Shown in pieces: positions 26,494 through 35,230 of a stretch of DNA of 64,000 bases (position 1 is the stretch's first letter; the number at the start of each line of letters is the position of its first letter). The translations under genes and the position numbers were made by a program. The notes beneath the pieces were generated by a model. That model was not told the origin of the DNA, ran no database searches, and saw only the letters and a list, made by a program, of their open reading frames with translations. This DNA comes from Azoarcus sp. Aa7. Lineage in GTDB: Bacteria; Pseudomonadota; Gammaproteobacteria; Burkholderiales; Rhodocyclaceae. The stretch spans positions 62,001 to 126,000 of the forward strand of contig NZ_QVLR01000040.1 of the NCBI RefSeq assembly GCF_014822185.1, written 5' to 3'.

Positions 26494-27633
26494 TTACTCC
26501 GCTGTACTCTCAAACTCTTCAGCTTCGAGTTTCTCAAGAACGTCGTATATATTGTCAATTTTTCCGCCCAACACAGAATAGCAGCCGGGTAATTCAGCGT
26601 GTTTTTCGAACAATATGGGGCGTCCGTCGTCTCCCTCGTTCTTGATAAGTACTGTTTTTACTTCAAAGAGTGATTCGACGTATTTGGCATCAAATACCGA
26701 CGGTAGATATCGCCCAACATCTCTGACCATGCGGTCAACGCGCGATACTCGATCGTATGCCTCCAACTTCTTGTACGGGTCGACACCTGGCTCATCTTGC
26801 CAACTGAAATGCGGCGTGTAACGGACGTGGGAAAGTGTGTGCAAGCCCCGAGCGGGGAAGGGCATCATGGAGAAGAACGGCCCATCCATGACCGTAATCC
26901 CTACTTCTTTAAGTATTGGAGGTGCTTGTACGAGGGCCATTTCTGTGACTTCCTGCTTAAGCCTAGTTTGTGTACCTGAAAAATCCCCACTGAGCTGATT
27001 TAGCCCACTGTAGGTACAATTGAAAACATACCCGCAGTTCACAGAGTCCGTGTAACCCTTGTCACAAAGAGTCGACACGATCAAGCCGTGTGTACTAGAA
27101 CGTGAGATCGCCGTAGCCATTGAAGAAAGTCGCACGTCTACACCCGTTTGTTGCAATTCATCTTTAGCCCATGCGGCTAGACGGGTCGCATCAAAAACAT
27201 ACTCCTCAACCAGAAACACTTCTTCGATCAACCGAGGTTCGAACAGCTTTTTTAAGCCAGCTTCTGCTGGCCGAATCTTTGCCCCAATCTCGTGGCAAAA
27301 GCGTTCGAACTGCGTGGCCGTTACTTTCGAGTTTCGCCTTGCGATGGCATATAGCTTGCTAAAGTCTTGCTTGATGGCCTGGGGCCAGTCGAGCACGAAC
27401 CTGGGCAAGTTGACGCGACTACGATAGGCAGTAGTAAAGCTACGAGGGTAGTGATAGCCGTTGTGCACGCGCGCCTGATTGTTATATGAGGCTCGGCATA
27501 GCAATTTAGTTTGCCTCTCGAGCAGCACAATTCGCTGCAGCCCGCGCTTTTTGGCCAGATAGATGGCTATGGCAGCACCATAGAACCCACCGCCAATGAT
27601 TACAGCATCTGCGTTACTTGTGCTCATGGTCAT
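26494..27633 (-). CDS. FAD-dependent oxidoreductase (DAO family)
   Basis: 379 aa. FAD-binding GGGFYGAAIAIYLAKKRG (about 13-30), VLLERQTKLLCRASYNNQARVHNGYHYPRS resembles the DAO-family substrate/flavin contact region when read in pieces, and a C-terminal LGGKIDNIYDVL returns to the FAD site. Such enzymes oxidise amino or hydroxy groups. In a polysaccharide locus it may oxidise a sugar. ATGA overlap with the upstream GT2. Confidence 0.82.
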   Translation of the reverse strand: MTMSTSNADAVIIGGGFYGAAIAIYLAKKRGLQRIVLLERQTKLLCRASYNNQARVHNGYHYPRSFTTAYRSRVNLPRFVLDWPQAIKQDFSKLYAIARRNSKVTATQFERFCHEIGAKIRPAEAGLKKLFEPRLIEEVFLVEEYVFDATRLAAWAKDELQQTGVDVRLSSMATAISRSSTHGLIVSTLCDKGYTDSVNCGYVFNCTYSGLNQLSGDFSGTQTRLKQEVTEMALVQAPPILKEVGITVMDGPFFSMMPFPARGLHTLSHVRYTPHFSWQDEPGVDPYKKLEAYDRVSRVDRMVRDVGRYLPSVFDAKYVESLFEVKTVLIKNEGDDGRPILFEKHAELPGCYSVLGGKIDNIYDVLEKLEAEEFESTAE

Positions 27634-28655
27634 GCACCAATGCGCGCGGGGTGACGGGTGGCATCTAACGGCTGAGAGGTTACCGCTTCAATGTTCAGTT
27701 TTTCTCTTCGCGTCATGCGCGCACTCGTAAACTCTTGGCCAACGTGATAAAGGGGCCCCTCATTTGACAAGCTTGCCATGTGCAAGATGTATTCACCTAG
27801 AACCAAGAGTACGAGCGAAATGAGGAAGAACATACCCGACTGCTGGAGTGACATGCTCACCCAGCCCGGAGCAACATCCGACTTGAAGATTCCGATCGCT
27901 AATACATAAACGGAATAAAGCAGGTTTGTTGCCGCACCAAATAGAGATAACGTCGTGACCAGTCGCATGGGCGCTTGGGTAGTGGAGACAAGCAGACGCA
28001 TGCCGCGATCAATGCTTTCCCCCAGTCTCTTTGTACTGCTCGCGAGGGGCGTCGCACTGTATTCCATGTTGATCCGTGCGAAACCGGCCGTTGCAGGCAA
28101 GTGCCGATAGGTGACAGAGGGTTGTGGGTGCTGCAGGATGAAGTTAATGACGCGCTTGCTGAGGAGTCTGTAGCTTGGCGCCTCCTTCGCAAGGTGAATG
28201 CCGTTAAAGCATTTGTAAATTGAATGAAAAACGCGGTAGGCTGCACGATACGCAAAACCTTGGCGGGACATTTGGCGATTATTGGCAAAAACAACATCGG
28301 CGCCATCGACGGCTTTGTCGAGCATCTGTGGCAAGAATGCAATGTCGTCGACCAGAGGATCAATTACCGCAACAAAGTCACCCAGCGCGTTTTCGAGGCC
28401 AACCCAGGCCGCCGTATCGCTGCCAACCTCCTTGGTGAGAGCGTACACCTGAAGATTAGGCAACCCCTCCGGAGCAGTGAGCGTTCTTAGCACTCGCACG
28501 CTATCGTCATCGGAAGCATTGTCAACAATAATCAATTCATAATCACTGACATACGACGATATCAACGTATTTGCGCTTCTGAGAATGTGCTCTAATTGAG
28601 AATCCTTGCTGCGGACCACAAATACAACCGACAGAAAGACAGGATAGAATGCCAT
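27630..28655 (-). CDS. Membrane-anchored GT2, GtrB/ArnC-like
   Basis: 341 aa. GT-A domain (SVVFVVRSKDS, LIIVDNASDDDS, VAVIDPLVDD) followed by two C-terminal membrane helices (about 240-263 and 277-300), the layout of polyprenyl-phosphate glycosyltransferases GtrB and ArnC. It begins the seven-gene coupled run; the ATG at 28655 has GGAGA 13 bp upstream. It may make undecaprenyl-P-sugar for the flippase and GT-C proteins downstream. The 260 bp before it hold no gene. Confidence 0.82.
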   Translation of the reverse strand: MAFYPVFLSVVFVVRSKDSQLEHILRSANTLISSYVSDYELIIVDNASDDDSVRVLRTLTAPEGLPNLQVYALTKEVGSDTAAWVGLENALGDFVAVIDPLVDDIAFLPQMLDKAVDGADVVFANNRQMSRQGFAYRAAYRVFHSIYKCFNGIHLAKEAPSYRLLSKRVINFILQHPQPSVTYRHLPATAGFARINMEYSATPLASSTKRLGESIDRGMRLLVSTTQAPMRLVTTLSLFGAATNLLYSVYVLAIGIFKSDVAPGWVSMSLQQSGMFFLISLVLLVLGEYILHMASLSNEGPLYHVGQEFTSARMTRREKLNIEAVTSQPLDATRHPARIGA

Positions 28656-28915
28656 ATTAGAGTTTCTCCGAAGATCCGTGATATGCAAATGCGCCAAATA
28701 ATTTGAATTTGCAAAGTTAACTTTATAGTTTGCTTTGAGGCGGGAGTTGCCCGATTTTGACGCTTTCAGAACCACCTATGTGTGTGGTGAAGGCCCGAGC
28801 CTTCATCCCTCCTCATGCGCAGGGGGCTAGCCCGGTGCTAGAACTCGCGCACATATAGCATTCCACTTGTGCTGAACGCACACCCATGCACTGAGCATCT
28901 TAACGGGAGAGAATT

Positions 28916-30262
28916 TCATTCAACCCCTCGCCATATGGCCAGCAACTCATCCACGTACTTCTCTGTAGACTTTGGGGCGCGCGCTTGCGCACCCAGTCGT
29001 TGCAATAGCCCCTCCTCATTGAGGAGGCGAAGAAGTTGACGGGCAAGATCGGATGAGTTACCCGATTCGAACAATAGCCCATTCACATCGCCATGAATTA
29101 CATCCGCGATCCCCGGCAAATTTGACGCAACCACCGTACAGCGTGCCGCCTGTGCGGAATAGAGTACCAGCGGGCTGTTCTCGTACCAGAGGGAGGGAAC
29201 CACCAGCACATCAATATCAACGAAAATTTGCGCGATTTCTGAATTTGGGAACGTTCCACAAAACTCGATCGCCTTATGATCACCCGCGAGCGACTTCAAT
29301 TTGCGCACATAATCTGGAAAGTCCTCCGACCGCCCATATATTTTCAATGACGCGCCAGCATCAGGCAGCATCTTAAATGCTTCGATAAGAACGTGGCACC
29401 CTTTGTGTGGAGCAAGTGTGCCAATAAACGCTACACGCAGAGGTTGTCGACGTTCTCGCTGCTCAGCACGCACTGCAGGCTCAGTCACTTCAATTCCAAA
29501 CGCCACCTCAGTTATCAAACGAGGGATCACGCCTTGTCGAACGAGGAACTCTCTCATGAACCCATTTGGCACAACGAGTCCATTTAACATATTCAGACGC
29601 AAGACATTCGCATGCCACCGCTTTGCAAGAGCCACAACCTCTGCACGCTTTGGATAACTTGGTAACGTTCCATTTTTTGTAAGGCGCACCAGCAGATCAA
29701 CCCAAGCGGTCGGCAGCAATTCAGCCGCCTTTCGAATGAAGCCCTTTTGCGTGTTCTGAGCAACGTGTCTTACACAATTTCCGGCATGCGCGCTCGGCCC
29801 CGCGCACGAACTTCCATCCGAAAGCAAAAGCTGTCCCGTTGGACAGACGACCCAAAAATCGGTCGGCGTCATAAAGCGAGGAACCCCCAACTCTACAGCA
29901 CACTCAATTAGTCCAGTGCCCAAACGATTCAGATGAAAAAAGTGCACCAAATCCGGTTTAAACGTCTTTAGAATACGTTCAAAGTATGTCACAGCAAGGC
30001 GATTGTCATACCCAAGCTCAATTGCCGAAGTTTGCGAACCCACTGCGATGTATGAGTGATGAAAACGATATACGTGAATCTGATCCAAGTCGTATTCATC
30101 AAACCGATCTTCATCAGCCAAATTCGCACTGCCGGGGTGTCCAGTCAGGACATGCACGACATGCCCGCGCTTTTGTAACTCACGCGCAACCGAATGTGTC
30201 AGCACCTCAGTCCCGGCAGCAAATTGCGGCAGGAACTGATGTGCAGTTAGCAGAATCCTCAT
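28916..30262 (-). CDS. GT4-family glycosyltransferase
   Basis: 448 aa GT-B enzyme. N-terminal domain start LLTAHQFLPQFAAGTEVLTH; C-terminal donor domain with FIGTLAPHKGCHVLIEAF, YGRSEDFP and PSLWYENSPLVLY, the EX7E region of GT4 here with the second Glu not obvious. Cytoplasmic retaining glycosyltransferase for O-chain assembly; sugar unknown. It follows the epimerase at 30269 by 6 bp. Confidence 0.87.
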   Translation of the reverse strand: MRILLTAHQFLPQFAAGTEVLTHSVARELQKRGHVVHVLTGHPGSANLADEDRFDEYDLDQIHVYRFHHSYIAVGSQTSAIELGYDNRLAVTYFERILKTFKPDLVHFFHLNRLGTGLIECAVELGVPRFMTPTDFWVVCPTGQLLLSDGSSCAGPSAHAGNCVRHVAQNTQKGFIRKAAELLPTAWVDLLVRLTKNGTLPSYPKRAEVVALAKRWHANVLRLNMLNGLVVPNGFMREFLVRQGVIPRLITEVAFGIEVTEPAVRAEQRERRQPLRVAFIGTLAPHKGCHVLIEAFKMLPDAGASLKIYGRSEDFPDYVRKLKSLAGDHKAIEFCGTFPNSEIAQIFVDIDVLVVPSLWYENSPLVLYSAQAARCTVVASNLPGIADVIHGDVNGLLFESGNSSDLARQLLRLLNEEGLLQRLGAQARAPKSTEKYVDELLAIWRGVE

Positions 30263-30268
30263 TTCAAG

Positions 30269-31204
30269 TCAACTCTGCGCTAACTCGCGTCTCATCCATT
30301 CCACCGTACGAGCTATGCCTTCGGGCATGGAAACCAGCGTAGTCCAGCCCAACTCCCCTCTCCCCAAGTCATTGCAGAGCACACTTACCGGAACATCAAA
30401 TGGACGTCCTGGCAAATAGCGACGCTCAACCGACTTTCCGATTACCGCTTCAAGCATGTCTATCAAAGCATTTAGCGTGGTACCAATACCAGAACTCACA
30501 TTGAACACACGATGCTCTCCCCTGTAAGTCAACGCTTTGACGAATGTCTCAGCGACATCGCTCACGTAGATATAGTCGCGCATTACTGTGCCGTCGCCCC
30601 AGATCTCAATGGGGATATTCTTAAGCGCGTTGTACACAAAGACGCCAATGGCACCTTGCGCTGTTTCAACGCGCTGGCGCTCGCCATACGGGTTTGAAAC
30701 GCGCAGCGTAATGGCCCTTATGCCATGAAGACGCTCATACATCTGCAAGTATTTTTCGATGGCCAGCTTGGTGATGCCATACGACACGAGGGGATTCGTG
30801 GGGTGACTCTCATTAATAGGCAAATAAATTGGATTGCCGTAGACCGTTCCGCCAGAGGAAATAAAGATGATATTGCGAACCTTCTGCGTTACCATCGCGT
30901 TAAGGATATGAAGCGAGGCTACAACATTGCTCTGCACGTCATAGATCGGATCGTCGTTGGAGTTCTTCGGCAGCGTGGTTGACACTAGATGCAGAACCGT
31001 ATCAGCGCCCGCGATCGCGCGGCTAACATCGTGTGCGTTCGAAAGATCACCAACCATCCACTCAACCGATTCGTTGCACTTGAACTCTCGGTACGGTTGA
31101 ACTCGTGGTCGCTCAAAAATTCTCAGCGCATGTCCATCGGCCAACAAGCGATCCGCTATCGTTGAGCCGATAAAACCGCCGCCTCCGAATATCGTGATAT
31201 TCAT
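30269..31204 (-). CDS. NAD-dependent epimerase/dehydratase, GalE-like SDR
   Basis: 311 aa. GGGGFIGSTIADRLL at the N-terminus, FISSGGTVYG, catalytic YGITK, RVSNPYGERQ and the C-terminal YLPGRPFDVP. The overall pattern resembles UDP-glucose/UDP-GlcNAc 4-epimerases. Substrate unknown. Start at 31204 with AAAGGGCG upstream. Likely co-transcribed with the GT4 gene. Confidence 0.86.
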   Translation of the reverse strand: MNITIFGGGGFIGSTIADRLLADGHALRIFERPRVQPYREFKCNESVEWMVGDLSNAHDVSRAIAGADTVLHLVSTTLPKNSNDDPIYDVQSNVVASLHILNAMVTQKVRNIIFISSGGTVYGNPIYLPINESHPTNPLVSYGITKLAIEKYLQMYERLHGIRAITLRVSNPYGERQRVETAQGAIGVFVYNALKNIPIEIWGDGTVMRDYIYVSDVAETFVKALTYRGEHRVFNVSSGIGTTLNALIDMLEAVIGKSVERRYLPGRPFDVPVSVLCNDLGRGELGWTTLVSMPEGIARTVEWMRRELAQS

Positions 31205-31366
31205 AAAACGCCCTTTGTCAAAACAGATATGCAAAACGCACTCAAAATATCTAGCAATCTATTTCCATGACCGCCAACCCAGTCTATCCGAAGCGACATC
31301 ACCATTCACCCCACAACCCCGCACTCGAACCCGGCGCACTTCTTAGGAAGGCCGGGTTGCCTCCCA

Positions 31367-33649
31367 TCATGCCCGACTTGGCGCCCCGAGTCGTTGTAAG
31401 ACGTATCGTCCGAAAGCCCGCACTACATCGTTTCGGATAAGCTTCCGTCCAAACCAAGTCTGGCTCAACGCGATGGCGAACTTAGCGACAGCCAGCGCCT
31501 CTGCAGATACCCTAAGCATATCCGACTCAGAAGACGTACTCTTTGGCGTAGCATTCCACAGCCAATCCACGGCCTCACCCAAACGTTTACATTCAAGCGC
31601 CTGAGCCACCAACTCGCGTCCTAATTGTGGAGTAATTGCGTTACGTGGCGTGGTCAAGCGAAAACGATGTGCCTCGTCCAAAATGGATAAGAAACGATCT
31701 ATCATGCCATCCCAAGATAACTTTGAAGATGCAATGGTTTTACATCGAGTCGACATCTGCCGCAGCGTAGAGCAGTCAGTTAACAAGCGAAGTAAGGCCG
31801 CAACATACTCTTCCAACTCCTCCCCCCCCTGAGAAATGAGCATCCCAGCATCTGCGCTCACTATCTCATCTTGGCCTCCGACCTTTGCCACCACTGGCAC
31901 AACGCCGGAAGCCAAAGCTTCCAGCAACGCAATAGAGATTCCTTCATAGGCCGATGGCATCAACAAAACGTCTGATGCGGCAAGGATCTCAAGCCAGCGG
32001 CGATGAGAAACTGAACCCAGCAACTGGACCTGATCCGTAAGTCGATATTCAGCTAGCAAATTTGCCAACTGGTCTCTCAACTCACCATCCCCGATGATGA
32101 CCGCTCGAAAAAGAGCACCTTGTTCGCGCACGCATCTCAATATTTCCGCCAGCATCGCGGGTCGCTTCTGTTCACAAATGCGGCCAGCGAAAACGATCAA
32201 TGGTATGTCATCATCAAGATCCAGTTCGAACCGTACATTCTCCCTATTCTTGCTACTTGGCTGTACCGCACGAACGCCGGTATACATCACCTTAATTCTG
32301 CTTTCATCGGCGCCGCGCCCCTGCATCCACTCGGCCAAGTGCGCTGTCGTGGTGATATTTTGATCAAGCAAGTCCTGATAACCGACCCCAAACCTCGGGT
32401 GCCCACCGTTCAACCAATGGGGCTCCTCAACGTGACACATGTCAACAAAGGCCACCTCTGGCGACAGGGCTTTGAGGTAGGGAAGACACTGATAGCCGAG
32501 CGAACTTCCTGTAATGACTACAGTATCGACTTTCCGTGACTCGATCACGTAAGCCAAGAACCTCGGATAGTCCGATGCACGGAGAAAGTTCGGTAGAACA
32601 AAAATATCGGACGTTAGTCGCGCAAACTCATGCTCCCAACGGTGATCAGTTGCCAGGGTCGCACAAACCGTTACGCCGTGCCCTCTAGCTCTCAGACCTT
32701 CAATGAGATCAAGGTTAACGCGATCTGCACCGCCCGTTACCATCCATGGGACGATGAACATTATTTGACGCCCCGTTGACGTCGCGACCAACGGATTGAA
32801 CACTGGAATCCGTGTTTCGACCGAATCATAGGGCGCGGGGTGCCGTCTCGATGGTTCTGGAAAGCGCTTTTCCAAGCCTGCGTACTTTGTGCGCATTAAC
32901 TCTTCAAACTCGTCGTTAACGCCCTCAGTCTTCATTACCTGCTCGAACCGGCCGCTGCCTCGTTTTCGATACCATTGCAGAAACTCACGAATGGTGTACC
33001 CCCAATGCCCCGCACTTGCCATCGCCAACCAAAAATCCCAATCTTCATGGCCAAACCGTATGGATTCGTCAAACCCACCACAATCTTCATACGCTGAGCG
33101 GCGAATCACCGAAATTGGTGGCCCGCTATTCGCCTGCAGGTGAGCCCTGCCTCTTTCGAAACCGGTCGTCCATAGGTAATTTTGGTCTCCGAACACAACG
33201 CTATAACTGTTGCAGAACGCAAACTCCGGGTTCGACTCAAGAAACCATACGCACTTTTCAAGGTACGTTGGCTCGACCATATCATCACTGTCGAGCAAAC
33301 AAATGTAGCTACCGCCAGTATTATGAAATGCGGTATTTCGCGCAGCGGCCGGCCCTGCATTCGACTGACGAATAACCTTGATGCGCGGATCCGTTGCTGC
33401 CAGCTTAGCCAATCTTTCCACTGAATCTTCGTCGGACGAACCGTCATCAACAATCACCCACTCCCAGTTTTGTAGCGACTGCGCCTGAAGCGACGCATAA
33501 GTCTCTATGAAAAAAGCTTCGGTGTTGTAGTAAGGTGTAACAATTGAGACCGCTGGCGCCCTACAATCCGCAGTGCAGCGATTATAGGTACATGAGACAA
33601 TTCTTCGCCCCGGATGATCGCAGAAATCCGGCTCCAAGTAGTTAATCAT
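31367..33649 (-). CDS. Two-domain glycosyltransferase: GT2 fused to GT4
   Basis: 760 aa from the ATG at 33649; a TTG at 33670 overlaps the upstream stop and is less likely. Residues about 35-270 are a GT2 domain (SIVTPYYNTEAFF, VDDGSSDED, LLDSDD, FGHEDWDFWL). Residues about 305-660 are a GT4 domain (FIVPWMVTGGADRVNLDLI, VFAGRICEQKRPAML, YEGISIALLEALASG with EX7E). A fusion can add two sugars in succession. A helical tail of about 90 residues follows. Confidence 0.88.
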   Translation of the reverse strand: MINYLEPDFCDHPGRRIVSCTYNRCTADCRAPAVSIVTPYYNTEAFFIETYASLQAQSLQNWEWVIVDDGSSDEDSVERLAKLAATDPRIKVIRQSNAGPAAARNTAFHNTGGSYICLLDSDDMVEPTYLEKCVWFLESNPEFAFCNSYSVVFGDQNYLWTTGFERGRAHLQANSGPPISVIRRSAYEDCGGFDESIRFGHEDWDFWLAMASAGHWGYTIREFLQWYRKRGSGRFEQVMKTEGVNDEFEELMRTKYAGLEKRFPEPSRRHPAPYDSVETRIPVFNPLVATSTGRQIMFIVPWMVTGGADRVNLDLIEGLRARGHGVTVCATLATDHRWEHEFARLTSDIFVLPNFLRASDYPRFLAYVIESRKVDTVVITGSSLGYQCLPYLKALSPEVAFVDMCHVEEPHWLNGGHPRFGVGYQDLLDQNITTTAHLAEWMQGRGADESRIKVMYTGVRAVQPSSKNRENVRFELDLDDDIPLIVFAGRICEQKRPAMLAEILRCVREQGALFRAVIIGDGELRDQLANLLAEYRLTDQVQLLGSVSHRRWLEILAASDVLLMPSAYEGISIALLEALASGVVPVVAKVGGQDEIVSADAGMLISQGGEELEEYVAALLRLLTDCSTLRQMSTRCKTIASSKLSWDGMIDRFLSILDEAHRFRLTTPRNAITPQLGRELVAQALECKRLGEAVDWLWNATPKSTSSESDMLRVSAEALAVAKFAIALSQTWFGRKLIRNDVVRAFGRYVLQRLGAPSRA

Positions 33650-33670
33650 GAGACACTCGAAAATGATCAA

Positions 33671-34858
33671 TCAAAAAACGGTGGCCAACAAAACACAAGC
33701 AAGAACGAACACCCACGACCCTTTAGCAATGTTCTGCCAAGTCTTCGGGACATCTCTAAGTCGAAGAAAGGGTTCTTCGATCTGATGATAGGTAACCCAA
33801 GAAACAAAGTAGAAAAATACAAAGTAAAGTGGGTAGAGTATAAACGGGTTTCCGTACACTTGATCGAACAGACCAAGATGTGAAAGCAGTCGATTGACCG
33901 CAATTATTACAAGAATGTGAACTAGATATAGCGAATAGGAAAGCTTGCTCGTTAGAACAATGAAGCCGCCCCGCGCATTAATTGAACGCAACGCATCAAA
34001 CCAAGGCAACAGTAGAGCACACAAGACTGCCTGAACTGTGTACAGATTAATTTGCAACGCGCGCGACTGCATCAGGTACGGCGCGTTCACAAACCACCAA
34101 GTGCACAGCAGCACAAGCAATACTGCAGTAATCGCCGTTCCCCTCCGAATCCATTCGAATCCAAAACCCCAGTAACGCTTGATTGCCGCCATTAACACGC
34201 CGAACATAATCGCATCAATGCGCGACAGCACAGTAAGACGAATCGTTCGATTATATTCATTCCAATCCTGAAACTGTGGATGTGAAAGGCGAAACGTATA
34301 CGCAACGATCAGGAACGACACGGCGGCCAATACGATCGCCAGACGCGCCCTCTTGGTGATCCTTTCCAAAACAAAGAAGGCAATCGGAAACCACAGGTAG
34401 AAGTGTTCCTCAATCGCCAAACTCCACGAGAGCTCAAAAAATTCCGGAATTTTGTACGCAAAATTCTGCATAAACACAAAATAATCTGGAAAATCGAGGA
34501 GCTCATGCCGACCATGGTAATCGAAGCGAAGAAACGCCAATAGCACAACGAAGTAAAGGGGCAAAGTGCGAAGCCATCGCCGTTTCCAAAATTCATTGAT
34601 ATCCGAGATCGAATGAAGACGCCCTTCGTCAATCAGGCGCATAATGATCGTACCGATCAAGTACCCGCTCAACACAAAGAAGAGCTCGACACCCAAGATT
34701 CCAAGCCTGCCGAATACTTGAATTTCCGGCGCTATTTTAGAATGTTCAAAACTATGTCCAATTAGCACAAATATGATTGCAAATGCACGAATTACATCCA
34801 ATCCGTAAACACGAACCGTCTTGATGTCGGTATTCTCTTGATTCATCGTTAAAATCAT
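33671..34858 (-). CDS. Acyltransferase-3 family membrane O-acyltransferase
   Basis: 395 aa with about ten membrane helices. Family features: VYGLDVIRAFAIIFVLIGHS (conserved His), LGILGVELFFVLSGYLIG, KRRWLRTLPLYF and LSWSLAIEEHFYLWFP. Such proteins O-acetylate surface polysaccharides using acyl-CoA. The ATG at 34858 is chosen with GAG upstream; 34846 is also possible. It ends just before the fused GT gene. Confidence 0.88.
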   Translation of the reverse strand: MILTMNQENTDIKTVRVYGLDVIRAFAIIFVLIGHSFEHSKIAPEIQVFGRLGILGVELFFVLSGYLIGTIIMRLIDEGRLHSISDINEFWKRRWLRTLPLYFVVLLAFLRFDYHGRHELLDFPDYFVFMQNFAYKIPEFFELSWSLAIEEHFYLWFPIAFFVLERITKRARLAIVLAAVSFLIVAYTFRLSHPQFQDWNEYNRTIRLTVLSRIDAIMFGVLMAAIKRYWGFGFEWIRRGTAITAVLLVLLCTWWFVNAPYLMQSRALQINLYTVQAVLCALLLPWFDALRSINARGGFIVLTSKLSYSLYLVHILVIIAVNRLLSHLGLFDQVYGNPFILYPLYFVFFYFVSWVTYHQIEEPFLRLRDVPKTWQNIAKGSWVFVLACVLLATVF

Positions 34859-34864
34859 CACCAC

Positions 34865-35230
34865 TCAGTAGCGCCAGATACCGTGATAAGAGCGAACAAT
34901 TTCGCGCTTTGTCATACACCAATCAACACACCGAAACATTCGCCCCCTTGCCTTAAGCGATCGATCCTTTCTGAGGCAGCAACGTCAGCCCAAAAACAGG
35001 ATCGCAATAGCCCGATGATCTGCTATTTAAAGGACGCAAGACTGAACTCAGGCACCAATAACGCAACTAGCGCCTAGTCACTCACGAATAGGCGCCGTAA
35101 TTTAATCGAATAATGTGCAATTAACGTCATCCAATTCTAATTTAAATTCCACCCGCGAATTTCGGACATCCATTAGTCGATAGCTATTTTTGTAACCCTC
35201 GAATTGAGACAAGAAAGCAACGTGCAAAGT
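34865..35230. other. AT-rich intergenic region
   Basis: 366 bp with no supported gene. A 7-bp stem GCGCCTA/TAGGCGC with a 12-base loop is at 35070-35095 but has no T-run. AT-rich stretches could hold a promoter for the acyltransferase and the genes downstream of it; none is convincing. Confidence 0.5.

Noticed and set aside
35070-35095. 7-bp stem in the 34865-35230 gap as a terminator
   Set aside because: The loop is 12 bases and no T-run follows on either strand.
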